Below are positions 24,001 through 33,385 of a stretch of DNA of 62,000 bases, piece by piece. The notes beneath the pieces are model-generated. The model was given only the letters and a program-made list of their open reading frames with translations. It did no database searches and was not told the origin of the DNA. Every line of letters begins with the position of its first letter. Within the stretch, counting starts at the first letter, position 1. The stretch spans positions 15,609 through 77,608 of the forward strand of contig NMRA01000639.1 of assembly GCA_002633005.1 (NCBI GenBank). Reading direction: 5' to 3'. This stretch comes from Phoronis australis (taxonomy: Eukaryota > Phoronida > Phoronidae). The position numbers were made by a program, and so were the translations under genes.

Positions 24001-26929
24001 TTATTTTTACAAGTTCCGTCAATAACTAAATTTAAAATATTTGTCGTCGTGTGCATGGGTATCCTGGGATATTATCTTGTGTGCGTGGATCGTGCAACCT
24101 GACTGTAATCCGCGCTACTTTGAAGTAGTCGTTCAAGTAAACATTAAACCATATGTGAGAGTTAAAACGAGTTTAAATGTTTTATCTACACATTTTAACA
24201 ACTTCGCACGTGTTCATATTCGACGATTACTCGTGTCATGGACGAAACCTAGTATTGTCTAGTGGTTCAGTCAGATAACTCGAGTCAACGAATTCAGTTC
24301 CAAGCTCTTGACAAAATAGCAAAACGGTATTCGTATTCCATTTTCTTTATCAACAACGGTGTGGAGCATTTTACGGAAGGGTTTACGTCTTATTACGTGA
24401 TGGTTTTGCGCTACACTACCGCCGGAAAATCGCTGTTTGATTGTGGTCAGCAAACCGTATCATAAGGAAACCATATTATTGTACAAACAAAATATCCCCA
24501 GGGGTATTTGCACCCATTTAGCACGAAATAGGTCGGGTATTGCGTTTGTGGACTTGGTTTGTGTACATATTTTTGAGTGACCATACTATTTTGACGCCGC
24601 CCAATGAATACGCCATGGAGTCCCGATGTTTTGTCAACGGGTCTGTGACCCTTGATGGCGTAAGGAATCCGTGAGAGCCGGACGCAAAAGCATCATACAA
24701 TGTCTGTCAAGTACTTGTTATATTTTAACCTGGCTCCATGTGTTTCACAATGATTGATTTCTTGTTATCACATTTCAATGCCCACATTCTACTTATTGAA
24801 AACAGTTTATACATTTCATATTCTATATCCATTACTGCCAACACCTAGTCTCTTTTTAGTTTCAAAACAGAACCTGTGACGTAAAACATTTTTCTGGGAC
24901 ATACGTCGAACATAATTACTGTACACTGAAGGCTACTTGTGTGTACAGCAAAAAACCGGTCTACTACATCTCGGCGTGTGTGCATTGCTTGCCGTGAAAC
25001 ATTATTTGTTTAAGACTGAAACATATCACGGCTTTTCAAAAATGTATTATCTTATCGCCGCTGTTTTTACTTGTGAATAGATTGACGTAACGTTATGTTT
25101 CGCAAACGCTTATTTCTTGAGTGCTACCGGCTCTCGTGAGCGGATGTAAGCCACGCAACATTGCTACCTTGACTGAAATACTTTACGATAAGTCCATTTG
25201 CGTAGACGTATCTTCTAAATCCGCCTCCGGTAAACAAGCCACTTCACGCTAGAGCACTTCGCCGTGCATTGTATGTCTCTGACCTCGAGTGAGGTCGGCG
25301 CCTACCTTCTGCCAAATTTTGGCGGCACTATGGAAAAGCATATCTGGCGATAAACGATAATTAGGTAGTTTGCTTTTGCCACTAATTGCCGCGATGAATT
25401 GTGGGTGTCGAAAACAATCAGTCTGACGTGCCATTATAGCAAGATGTAGGTTTGAAATTTACCATGTAAACTTTTCCCTTTGAAATTCAAGTCCAGCAAC
25501 GCTGCAAATACCTAGACCACCTTTACCTTTGGACATGGCGGCTGTTTTCAGCAATCCAGTCGTGCTAGTGGTGTGCGAAGCTCAGCCTATAACCGGACGC
25601 GTATTAAAAATTTGGCGACTATCGGCTTTGGATGTTTACGTACACAGGACGCTCTTAATGCAATGGTCAACCAAAGCTGACTCAAGTAATAGCGTTGGTC
25701 ACGGACCCGTGACCAACTGGCAGCGAGACGACGAGGTTTTGATGTCTGGGGGAAATGAGTCAAACGACAGCTTGAAGACGAAAACAAATCATTCACAACA
25801 GAAATACCGTGTCGTGATTTTCCATTTTTTATTTTGAAATATTTTTGTTCATAAAAAGAATAAAGGATTCCTGTCAAATAAAAGTGCTCCTTCCAGTGAC
25901 ACGATTTATCAACAGCGCGACAATCACAGGGCGCGTACTATTTTCCCGGGTCGACGTAAAGCGATTAAAGGTAGTCACGGTGGTATTGCGGTCAAATTTA
26001 CCATAATTACAACGATTCTTAAATACAAAACGTGGCACTATGTTTGAAATCTGGAGTCTGTGACATACTGCAACCGGACTTACAACCATGGTAATAACGG
26101 TCCCTGAATTACTCATGAAAAAAAATTCAAATAATAGTCTACCCAGAAACAAATTTCCATTTGATTTAATCTCAAGATGTGATACAATTTGGACGGGACT
26201 AATGAATTATCTCCCAGTCAGCCGCTGTTCACCACTTGTCCCAGAACGTGTCATCAACACGTGTCTTGTGGGAAATAGGCAAGCGATGTTTTTCATGACA
26301 CGAACAATACTTGACACATGCGTTAATTAACAACTACCTTTCATGATGAACCTGAATTACATATTCTCTATCACACTAGCTCTGCACGCTGTTACTTAGG
26401 CAACTAACGACTTCCACGAACTCGATCAGTCAATACCTGACAGGCACGAAGATGAAATTTTGTCACGTTTTTCACATCAAATGATGTAACTATTATACCC
26501 CGTGTGAAATGGTATCAATTTAATGATGGTGACGAGGTTATCTTGGCCATCACTGTAATGAAATGACGTGCCAGGTAGAACTGACATTGCCAGTTAAGCG
26601 TCTCGAGACATCGTGCCTTCGGGTCTAAACATAAGTTATGAAAGTGTAGTATACAAACACCGAAATTGTGCCGAAGGTCACAAATGTCTGTAAACTGATT
26701 TCAGAATTGTGCAAATTGTAATAACACACGTGTAGAACTGTTGCCTGATAGTTGTAATCATTCTATTGTATGACTGCGGATGTGGGAACTGGGACTGAAA
26801 AAAACTTACCTCGGCAGTTTTGCGCGCTGTTCGTGATTTTAAGTTGACGATCATTACGGTGACGAGAATCACTGCTAGAGCTATTTTGATCAAAATCGTT
26901 GCCATCAAGCGGCCATTTCGTCGGTCCAT
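5967..26929 (-). CDS. ISM1-like: Isthmin-like secreted AMOP-domain protein, spliced gene of four exons, no TSP1 domain
   Basis: The coding sequence joins 26929-26810, 13249-12655, 10859-10448 and 6066-5967 on the minus strand (1227 nt, 408 residues). All introns are GT-AG and their phases (0, 1, 2) fit without a stop. The order is: hydrophobic signal or anchor (1-40), acidic Ser/Thr-rich linker with no cysteine (41-238), AMOP domain (about 240-375) and a basic-to-acidic C-terminal tail (376-408). The match to isthmins is seen in the linker motif NPDIEVTIEIV (131-141), in LPSCPCTYP, in ITRGPGAGTPDL, in LHYKVDKLPWIICKGDW, and in a tail that begins YNQVRPPNN and ends EARDY. Vertebrate isthmins are secreted morphogen or adipokine-like proteins with TSP1 followed by AMOP. 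Here the linker exon joins straight to AMOP. The family assignment is firm. The absence of TSP1 rests on reading the intron, and the role in this animal is inferred only. Confidence 0.9.
6918..7063 (+). mobile_element. tRNA-derived SINE copy
   Basis: A tRNA-like head carries a degenerate A box (GTGGCACAG) and a clear B box (GGGTTCGAATCC). A shared tail follows: GGCTTTACT, then CACAAAATTTGTCTCCTACT and CTGAGCTCCGTCTTACT. It matches the copy at 35619-35752 throughout, so it is a dispersed SINE and not a functional tRNA gene. Confidence 0.85.
9895..9975 (-). mobile_element. Fragment of the tRNA-like element tail
   Basis: The minus strand reads AGACCGTTAGACTGCCACCG followed by CGGGGGTTTCGTGCTCGAT and the CTCAGAAAATCACT tail. 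This matches the tail of the 18095-18370 copy. The body of the element is absent or too diverged. Confidence 0.6.
10448..10859 (-). CDS. ISM1-like: Isthmin-like exon 3: AMOP domain
   Basis: This exon encodes residues 239-375 and the first two bases of codon 376. The acceptor is TTTATTTTCAG and the donor is ACAAG followed by GTAAGG. It holds the whole AMOP domain. Cysteines lie at 243, 249, 267, 269, 312, 329, 330 and 370, and the family hallmarks are CxxWxxC-like spacing, LPSCPCTYP, SYCIRS, NCCYD, GAGTPDL, and HYKVD followed by PWIICKGDW. AMOP domains occur in isthmin, MUC4 and SUSD2 as extracellular adhesion-associated modules. The combination seen here is isthmin-type. The first codon is split so that the G left by exon 2 plus AA gives Glu, which supports direct joining to exon 2. 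Confidence 0.95.
10860..12654 (-). other. Isthmin-like intron 2 (phase 1), the place where a TSP1 exon would be expected
   Basis: The flanking exons meet in phase 1, the usual phase of TSP1-coding exons. I scanned the minus strand for the W-x-x-W-x-x-C pattern by its complement and found no paired tryptophan codons at that spacing. I also found no CxVTCGxG-like frame. The open frames present (for example minus 11622-11915 and 11937-12218) have no recognisable domain. Confidence 0.65.
12655..13249 (-). CDS. ISM1-like: Isthmin-like exon 2: acidic, Ser/Thr-rich linker with conserved NPDIEVTIEIV motif
   Basis: This exon encodes residues 41-238. It is entered after a TTGTTTCAG acceptor in phase 0 and left at AATG followed by GTGAGT in phase 1. 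The segment has no cysteine. It starts with a Thr/Ser-rich patch (51-63), which suits O-glycosylation. The central motif NPDIEVTIEIV (131-141) matches, from memory, the NPNIQVTIEVV stretch of vertebrate isthmin-1, so the exon is a true isthmin N-terminal region and not an unrelated fusion. A His/Asp/Ser patch follows (181-186). The end is very acidic, with DDDDNSDDETGSG (218-230), where the Ser-Gly among acidic residues resembles glycosaminoglycan attachment sites. In vertebrates the TSP1 domain would come next; here the reading frame goes to the AMOP exon. Confidence 0.88.
15561..15592 (+). repeat. CA-rich simple repeat
   Basis: CACACG/CACACA dinucleotide tract of about 30 bases in isthmin-like intron 1. 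Confidence 0.9.
17160..17480 (+). mobile_element. Copy of the TTAAAG / tRNA-like element
   Basis: It contains GTTATTAGCTTTGACCAGAC and, about 110 bases later, TTAGCTCAGCCAGCAGAGCG followed by TTTCAGATTAGAATCTG, a tRNA-like A/B pair. The order of blocks is the same as at 43255. The left boundary is approximate. Confidence 0.65.
17557..17893. repeat. Head-to-head pair of a dispersed repeat
   Basis: Bases 17557-17680 (minus) and 17695-17893 (plus) are inverted, diverged copies of one repeat. Both share a CTAAACAAGGTGAAA-type end and a CGAATTAGG/CCTAATACG block. A third plus copy lies at 31690-31881 (AAACAAGGCGAAATGGGCC end). The pair adjoins the minisatellite. Confidence 0.65.
17903..18046 (+). 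repeat. 29-bp minisatellite, five units
   Basis: Five tandem units of 28-29 bases start near 17903, 17930, 17959, 17988 and 18016. They share the core GCCCACAGTCTGTATACTCT, with substitutions between units. Confidence 0.92.
18095..18370 (-). mobile_element. Copy of the TTAAAG / tRNA-like element, minus strand
   Basis: Read on the minus strand it starts TTTAAAGGATCATC and passes through a diverged TTTGATCAGAGGTATGAAA core and TGTTTTTGTGACTTTATTA. It ends with GCAGAGCGTTAGACTG and a B box, GCAGGTTCGATGCC, then a CTGATCTCAGAAAATC tail. Confidence 0.68.
19080..19326 (-). mobile_element. Copy of the TTAAAG family, minus strand, tRNA-like part degraded
   Basis: On the minus strand it starts TTTTAAAGGACACGACC and contains the core CTATTAACTTTGACCAGAGC followed by TAAAATAGCAAAATCTGTTG. 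The tRNA-like segment is not recognisable. Confidence 0.68.
20607..21110 (+). repeat. TCATCA/CATCGT microsatellite, copy 1
   Basis: About 500 bases of imperfect trinucleotide repeat (ATC/TCA with CGT interruptions) read as poly-His, poly-Ser or poly-Ile in different frames. The apparent open frames of 97-127 codons arise from the repeat and are not genes. Confidence 0.95.
22606..23045 (+). repeat. TCATCA/CATCGT microsatellite, copy 2
   Basis: This is the same microsatellite in the second copy of the 2-kb duplication, about 60 bases shorter. The length difference is mostly in the repeat, as expected for slippage between alleles or paralogues. Confidence 0.95.
26810..26929 (-). CDS. ISM1-like: Isthmin-like exon 1: N-terminal signal peptide or signal anchor
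   Basis: This exon encodes residues 1-40. A basic N-terminus (MDRRNGR) is followed by a hydrophobic run, roughly residues 10-31, and then a basic stretch ending KTAE. The donor follows GCCGAG as GTAAGT, in phase 0, and joins exon 2 in frame. The hydrophobic segment suits entry to the secretory pathway. With basic residues on both sides it could be either a cleaved signal or a type II anchor. The start is uncertain: this ATG has no optimal context. An in-frame ATG at 27016 would add 29 residues, and one at 26905 would remove 8. No upstream in-frame stop was used to decide. Confidence 0.75.
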
Positions 26930-27600
26930 GCGTGGGTCTGCCTCGCGAGCGCGAGCTTCAGTCTGCCCACAGCCCCCCGCCACCAGACGATACGAAGAAA
27001 GTCCGGGAGCAATCATGCATCCTCCGATGTTTGAGCGCCCGAGCACACGGGAACTCAAATGGACTAACCGGATTCCTTTTTCAGTCCGTCACTCCAACTT
27101 TCCAACTTCTTCACTCCATTTATTTGAATTGATGCATTTCACTCTTCTTCGTCAAAATGATTTACTGAGTCCTGGTAGAGAAGACGCCGTTTCGTTTTAT
27201 TCGCGACGTGCTGCACCCAACGTTTATCGTCAACTGATGGTCCTCCGTTGGTTCCAACGAATCTATAGTTCTCCAGTTCACGTAGTACTGTCGCCTCTAA
27301 TCGATGTTTATGTTTTTTCCGCGTGTAAAATCCGCGCGTTGAGCCAACACAATCAGCCGACTTGTTGTCAATGTAAACTTTGCACGACGTAGATAAATAG
27401 AGAGGCGTAATATCACCATTGAAGCCGTCAACGAAGACTGCACGTGCGCTTTTGGGATTCCTCGTTTCTCGAACGAACTCGGCGCTCTGGCAAAATAGTA
27501 TCCGTGAATATCTGAAAACCCCCAGATATACGATACGTTGTCCTCGCATCGACCAATCGCCGCCGGCGATACTTTTCTAAATAGCCGTGGTTGGAGAGAA
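26930..27600 (-). promoter_or_regulatory. Probable 5' UTR and promoter region of the isthmin-like gene
   Basis: This segment upstream of the first coding exon is richer in G+C and CpG than its surroundings, which suits a promoter-proximal or first-exon region. It contains long open frames on both strands (plus 26820-27392, minus 27139-27549). None shows a recognisable domain, and the plus-strand frame is antisense to exon 1. I did not identify a TATA box or a transcription start. Confidence 0.35.
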
Positions 27601-30600
27601 CATTGGACGAACTTCCTTGCTTACTTTTTGAGGTTATATGTTTGTATACACACGTGTTATCGGAGTTGGAAATTAGTGAATAACGGTTATGCCGACAGAG
27701 GATGTTAATTCACTCATTTTCATACTCGACAATTCATTGATATGTTGACCGCCAATGTTGCACCGAACAAAACAACATTTAGTGAACAATTGGCAGGACT
27801 ATTACCACTAAACGCTTGTGAAAGTGTTAAGAATGCTCCTTTTCACGTGAATGTTATTTTTTCTTCTCTGCGTCACACGCTCTAGTGGTACCTCTAGTTA
27901 CGGTGTCCACCTGTTACTCTACCTTACGGAATTATTACAATATCGCATTTTATTACGTATGGCCATCATTTGAATAAACCAGAAAATAAAATTAAACAAA
28001 CGGAGATAAATAAGGGACGACTATATGTACATGATGGGGGTATATGTTCGCGTCTTTCCAAGGCTGCCCGGTGTATCAGTTGCTCAGCGAGTTACTCACG
28101 TTGGTTTCCATGCACAATACGACAGCTGTGAGCGTTGACATCTCGGGGAAACTGGCTCTTGAAAGTGACACGATAAATAACACGAAACACTCGAATATAC
28201 GAATGACTATGAAATATGTTAGTTTAATATCGCTAGTGTGCCAATCACTTCGCGTGTGAACGTCGGCAGTCGACTTCTTGAATACGCAGTTCCACGTCTA
28301 AAATTCTATGACTTGCATAATGCCCAGATAAATCGCGAGGTAGGGGGAAAGCTTATTAATACAAATAATAACTCTGACGCGCAGCTGATTCTCGGCTTAC
28401 CAGCGCTACCCTGGCGTCATTAAACGTCCTTATACATACTTAAGTAGGGATCACCCGCCGGAACACAACATGTCAAAAAATATACTACTTAGTACTGGCG
28501 GCAGTTAATCGACTTTCAGACATTGTCCGGCCGGCAATTATACCGTGTTTTATTTACCTGTAAGCGCCGCTGAGTACCATAGTTGATTCAGCTTCAGGCC
28601 CCGTGAAATACGTGTGTGTTTGAGAGTATATTTACATACACATATAAAGCTTTCCGAAAAAATGCCCTAACGTTGACAGTCAGCATTCGACGAGAAGTAT
28701 AGGCTACTTACAATTTTTACAGGACTGGTTTTGAATCAAACATTGTTGTGTTTTGATAATATATCACATTCTCATCTTCTGACATGACGAAGAACTAAAA
28801 ATGATTGTTAAAGATTTCTTAAAAGTTTTGGCAAGTGATAAACGTTTCTATGAAGTTATGCTACTCGTGTAGAGCAGAGAGTACATTTTTCTTGGACACA
28901 TTTTGTTTTTCTGTTGTTTAGTTGTATAAGTATGGAGAAAATGGTGTGCCAAAAAGAAGATGTGTAATTTCGTCACTAATATAATTTATATAATTTGTAG
29001 CATGGAATGGATTGATTTGGTATAATTGTTTTTTGAGATATTGTAAAATATGGTTTAGTTTTATCACTTTAGGCTGGAGCGTTATTGGACAGAGGTTCGC
29101 CTCACGTGGATATATTTTTAAATTTTCTTTTCTTTTAAAATGTCAACTTGTAAATTCAGAAAATAATTTTCACCTGTCTATCGGTTTTTGTACTGACCTG
29201 GTAAAAATTTATAATACCTTAACACATGATTGGATATTGTTTGTTCTCCTTCATGCTAACCTCACTGCTTTGAGGTTGGTAAAATATATTAATTTTCCGT
29301 TTTTTATTTTCGAGCATGTTCATTTTTGTTGTGTCGTACTTTCAACCGATGTTTGTCAGATGTAAAATAAAATATTGTTAATGCACACACATATTTTACG
29401 GTCGGTCACGGGTGGGAAATTCAATTTTAATGCGAAGTCAAATGCTGGAGTCATGTAAGCCTGGAGGAAAATATCAAGTGACTTTTCTTTGGAAACAGAG
29501 TCAAAAACACTCTTTCCTTTGTTTTCACAAGTTTGGAACATAAAATCGAAAACTGTTGTTAAAATAAAAATGAAAACATTTCGTAAACATGAGCCCTGTA
29601 TGCATTTGCGTTGTTTAGTCATCAATTTTTTAGGGTCATAAAAAGTGAAATTGGGTGATCTTTATGACTGGGGAGGTCAAATTTTTGGTGCCCCATTAGA
29701 AACGACTTAAAATATTAACCAAAATAATTCTCTACCAAGTTATGCTTATTTGAAGAATATTAATGTGATTTTAAAAGAAAATTAATTTGGATTAGTTTCA
29801 CTGATCAAATTGAATCTTCACAAAAAGCGGAAAAAGATGCTAATGGAGGACATTATATAAATTATTATTAATATTATTAATTAATTAGATACTCAACATT
29901 TCGAAAATACAGCCAAATCCTAATGTTAGTAATGCGTCGTTAATCAATTTTATTTATACTACTTCTGCCGGGCTATCTCTAAGTAGTTGAAGAAATTTAG
30001 TCATGCTGTAGTTGACACTTCAATGCACCGCAGTTGTGACCTTTTTATGGATCATAGCGAGAGACGTCACTGTACAGCAAGGATTGTGGACAAGCGGTCA
30101 TTTCGAGTTACACATCAACTAGTGTAAATATATGATCTGCAGAGATCATTTCATTTTAATAGTATTTCAATGAGCGTAAATTTCACTTTATCATAGATAC
30201 AAGTAAAAAGGCAGCTTTTATCCAAAATCAACCGTCTACCGCAGACCAATCACCCACTGCAATACGAGGCACTTATTCTGGATAAGAGGACTCTATCCCA
30301 CAAATCCATGCTCCGAGATGCGCACGCATCAGTTTTCTCTATCCGTAAAATAGTCAATGTCAATGTAACCATGCGATATTGACGATGTAACGATCTTGCC
30401 AGAGATCTTTGCAAAAATTTTCCACTGAAAAGATTGTTCCGTCGGTAGCTAGTGAAATCCAACCACAGTTTACACAGTTGCGAAATCTTGACGAGAGGAT
30501 TTGACACCGGTGTTATGTAACCCAGTTAGTATTATGAAAGTCACATAATTTTGTGAAATGAAAATGTAAGTGTATCGCATATTTAGCTGTCGCTGATTGA

Positions 30601-31689
30601 TGACGAGGTTAACAAGTTTGCTCAATCGCTGACAGGCTCCCGGGTTACGGCAGTTCTTGTAAACAATTTTAACCACTTGTTGGCGTTGTTAATGGCCAAA
30701 AGACTGGCCTTGTCAAACTAATTGTAACTGGCTGTTAGTGAAAATATGCAGTTATAATTTGACAAGTGAGAAAACAAGCAGTTGAAAACGCGCTGACACG
30801 TGTAACTTAGTTGGTTGTGGTTACGAAAGCGACGTCTATCGGTAAAATGAAACATTTGATATTTCAAAGTGTTTCAGGCATGCATTCGGCTATAAGTGTA
30901 ATTCGTTTATTTAAAACAAACTTACCTTATGAACAAAAACTTAATTGATTCTGGCTTGTATTAAATTTAATTGATGCGGTTTTGCGGCACTTTTTTTCTT
31001 CTCCGATTACAAAAATCCGCCTGTGGTAAGCATTGCAGGATTTTCTCAAACTAGTTTCTGTGGTTCTCTGCTCAGTCGCGACAGTGTCGAACGAAGGGAG
31101 AGAGGAGGGTCATATTTACGTGGATTGGCAGGTGAAAGGGAGCAATATTGCTTTCATTTGTATGTTTTTTATTTAAAGAAAGGTTCGAAAACTTGGCTAA
31201 AATCAGTGCGACCGTGGGTTATTTTTAATTGACTCAGGGAGAAGCGCTACAGGTTCCAAAATGAGTCTGGGTATAGACCAGAACAAGGTAGTTCTTTTGT
31301 TCTTTAAAAATAAACTGATAACAAAAGCATAACCTTGCGCAGGAAACACAAAAGCCTGCAGTTGTAAGGCAATTTCCAGTCTGTTTTTTTTTTGTTTGCA
31401 CCGTGTGAAGCTTAGAAGCTTCGTCTACTATGACTTTGAAAGCACGTTTACCTTTTTGCGAAACAGTTGAATAAAATTAATAAGAAAGATTTTTGAAATT
31501 GCATATGTGTGATGACGTATTTATGGAGTATTTACTGAACTCGTTAACACTTGATCGGCTGTGAAAATCGCTGGGTTTTGTCTCCTGGAGACATGATATT
31601 ACAAATCAACCACTATGAACAGATGTTTTAAGCTGCATGTCGTTCTGCTTAGCTGGTTAAATCACGAAAATCGAAAAGCTTTTGAAGTT

Positions 31690-31881
31690 TGACCCACCAC
31701 AAGACACTCTTAAGCGTTTTCTTAGTTATTGATTTCGATGTTCTTGTTGGTAACAAAAATAGAATCACACCAGTAGGATTTTATGAGACCGATTTTATGA
31801 GAGTACAATGCCTAATTCGTTTTTCATGTTTTAACCAGCTCAACAGTTAAACAAGGCGAAATGGGCCTTTAAATACTTCCA
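31690..31881 (+). repeat. Dispersed repeat copy related to 17695-17893
   Basis: It shares AAGCGTTTTCTT, GATTTCGATGTTCTTGTTGG, AAAATAGAATC, a TTATGAGACC block and the AAACAAGGCGAAATGGGCC end, in the same order as the intron copy. Confidence 0.7.
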
Positions 31882-32325
31882 TCAATTTGACCTATATACG
31901 CAACACCACTCCTTCCACCCCTATGATCGTTCGTGGAAACTTAAAATGAGTTTTGATGCAGTCAGATTTCAAGGAGTGTACACGGCGGCAGGTTTGAATG
32001 ATGCTTTGTTGATTTGCCGTATATAAACACTCTGCGGCCCACACATTTTACCGGTTACCATATGAATTATACTTTACAAGGACAGTGTGTCATTTTGATC
32101 ATTAAATTAGCAGATTAGCCACTACAGGCCTTAGTGGCCATCCAGCCAGTACGCCACATTCAGCGCTGGGTACTTCCACAAGCCTCCGTAGTCCTCCGTC
32201 ACCCTCAAGAAGCCAACTCAGTGCCGGATACATCGGGGGAAGAAAGCCACCGCGTACACGTGCTCCGCCCAGTCTCCAAGCGGGCATTTGCCAAGTGGCG
32301 TTACGCACTCGCGCACTGGAATTAG

Positions 32326-32358
32326 TATCCCGACTGACTGGTAGGCCAGTCGGGATAC
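32326..32358. repeat. Short strong hairpin
   Basis: GTATCCCGACTGAC is followed by a short loop and GCCAGTCGGGATAC, a 14-bp stem with one mismatch. It closes a G+C-rich patch (32110-32325) whose origin I do not recognise. Confidence 0.7.
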
Positions 32359-32976
32359 AGCCGTGTCGTTATCAGTTTGACAGTGGCAAACCAATGTTTA
32401 CTTAGTCCAGCTCTCTTATTGTCTGCTTTCATCTGATAAGCTCATGTAATCCAGCAATTATGTTGTAAACAGCGCGCCTCACGCTAACCGATATTTAAAA
32501 ATACTATTTGCAAACGACTTTCAACAAATGTCGTGAAGTAGATCTGTTTTGTATGAAATACTTTCACCAAAAAAATTCGAATGGAGAAAAGCGATTGACT
32601 TTCGGAGAAATTAGACTTTTAAGTTAAAACTTTCACCTGTAGATTCCTTCATGTGACTGTAAGCTCTGACTAGCGACCCCTCCGCATGGAGACAACCGAA
32701 TTGTTGAAAACACAGTGCGAGTCGAGTGAACGTAATTAACAATAAAATGACACTGAAAAGTAAACTAAAAAATAATCCTAAGATTGACCACTTCGGCTTT
32801 TAAAAATGATGTTATCGTTGACTGTCTGATTGTGGGCGATTCAAACCAACAAGATGAATCGAAAAATGTGATTGAGAATATTTCAGATTAATATGCTCGT
32901 TATGCGGATGAATCAACGACTTAGAGACCATTATCTGATGATGCCAACAACGAAAGTAAAGATGAAGACCATAGAC

Positions 32977-33385
32977 CAGGGCCCGGTCTCTAATCTTTGT
33001 ACTCGAAACGAACTCGAAATTATTTTTGGCAATTTCTTTGCTCCTTTTGTGCGAACTTAAGATAATTGGTTATCAGACTGTGCTCGAATACATTATAGTT
33101 TATGCATAGGAGTTTATAGTTCAAGTTTGCCCTTGAAGACCCTTATATTCGTGCTACAAACTCGAGTAAAAACTCGAAATTTCGAGTTCAAACTCGAACT
33201 TATTGCTTTAATATTGGGTTTACAAACTGTGAACTAAGGGCAATAAATTATCTACGTAAGTTATTGTGTACTCGAGCATAGAATAATAGACACTTATCTT
33301 GAGTTCGCCCAAAAGTAAGAGTACAAAATGCCAAACCTAATTTCGAGTTCCATAATCGAGTACAAAGATTGGAGACCGGGCCCAG
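32977..33385. mobile_element. Terminal-inverted-repeat element with GGGCCCGGTCTC ends
   Basis: The left end GGGCCCGGTCTCTAATCTTT is mirrored by the right-end complement GGGCCCGGTCTCCAATCTTT. Similarity continues inward about 90 bases (GTACTCG, GAACTCGAAATTA, TTTGGCA, GCGAACT). The interior repeats CTCGAA motifs. No coding capacity is seen. I found no clear target duplication. The CAGGGCC-type end is hAT-like. Confidence 0.82.

Larger units (their letters stand above)
20320..24247. repeat. Two-kb direct tandem duplication, copies 20320-22312 and 22314-24247
   Basis: The two copies start at GAATATCATTGGACATG and end at CATGGACGAAA. A single N (22313) lies exactly between them. They differ by scattered substitutions and microsatellite length in the first 1.2 kb. 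From about 21560 (23494 in copy 2) to the end I see no difference over about 750 bases. Open frames such as minus 21724-21978 recur identically at 23659-23913. This could be a recent duplication, or two haplotypes placed in tandem by the assembler. Confidence 0.93.
13250..26809 (-). other. Isthmin-like intron 1, 13.6 kb, repeat-rich
   Basis: This is the large first intron. It holds a CA-rich tract, a nest of dispersed elements (17.1-19.4 kb), a minisatellite and a 2-kb tandem duplication with microsatellites; these are listed separately. No additional coding exon in phase 0 was recognised. Open frames at 14956-15485 and 16115-16492 have no family features. Confidence 0.75.

Noticed and set aside
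29012-29365. 117-codon plus-strand open frame
   Set aside because: Low-complexity A+T-rich sequence with Phe/Leu bias; no recognisable protein.
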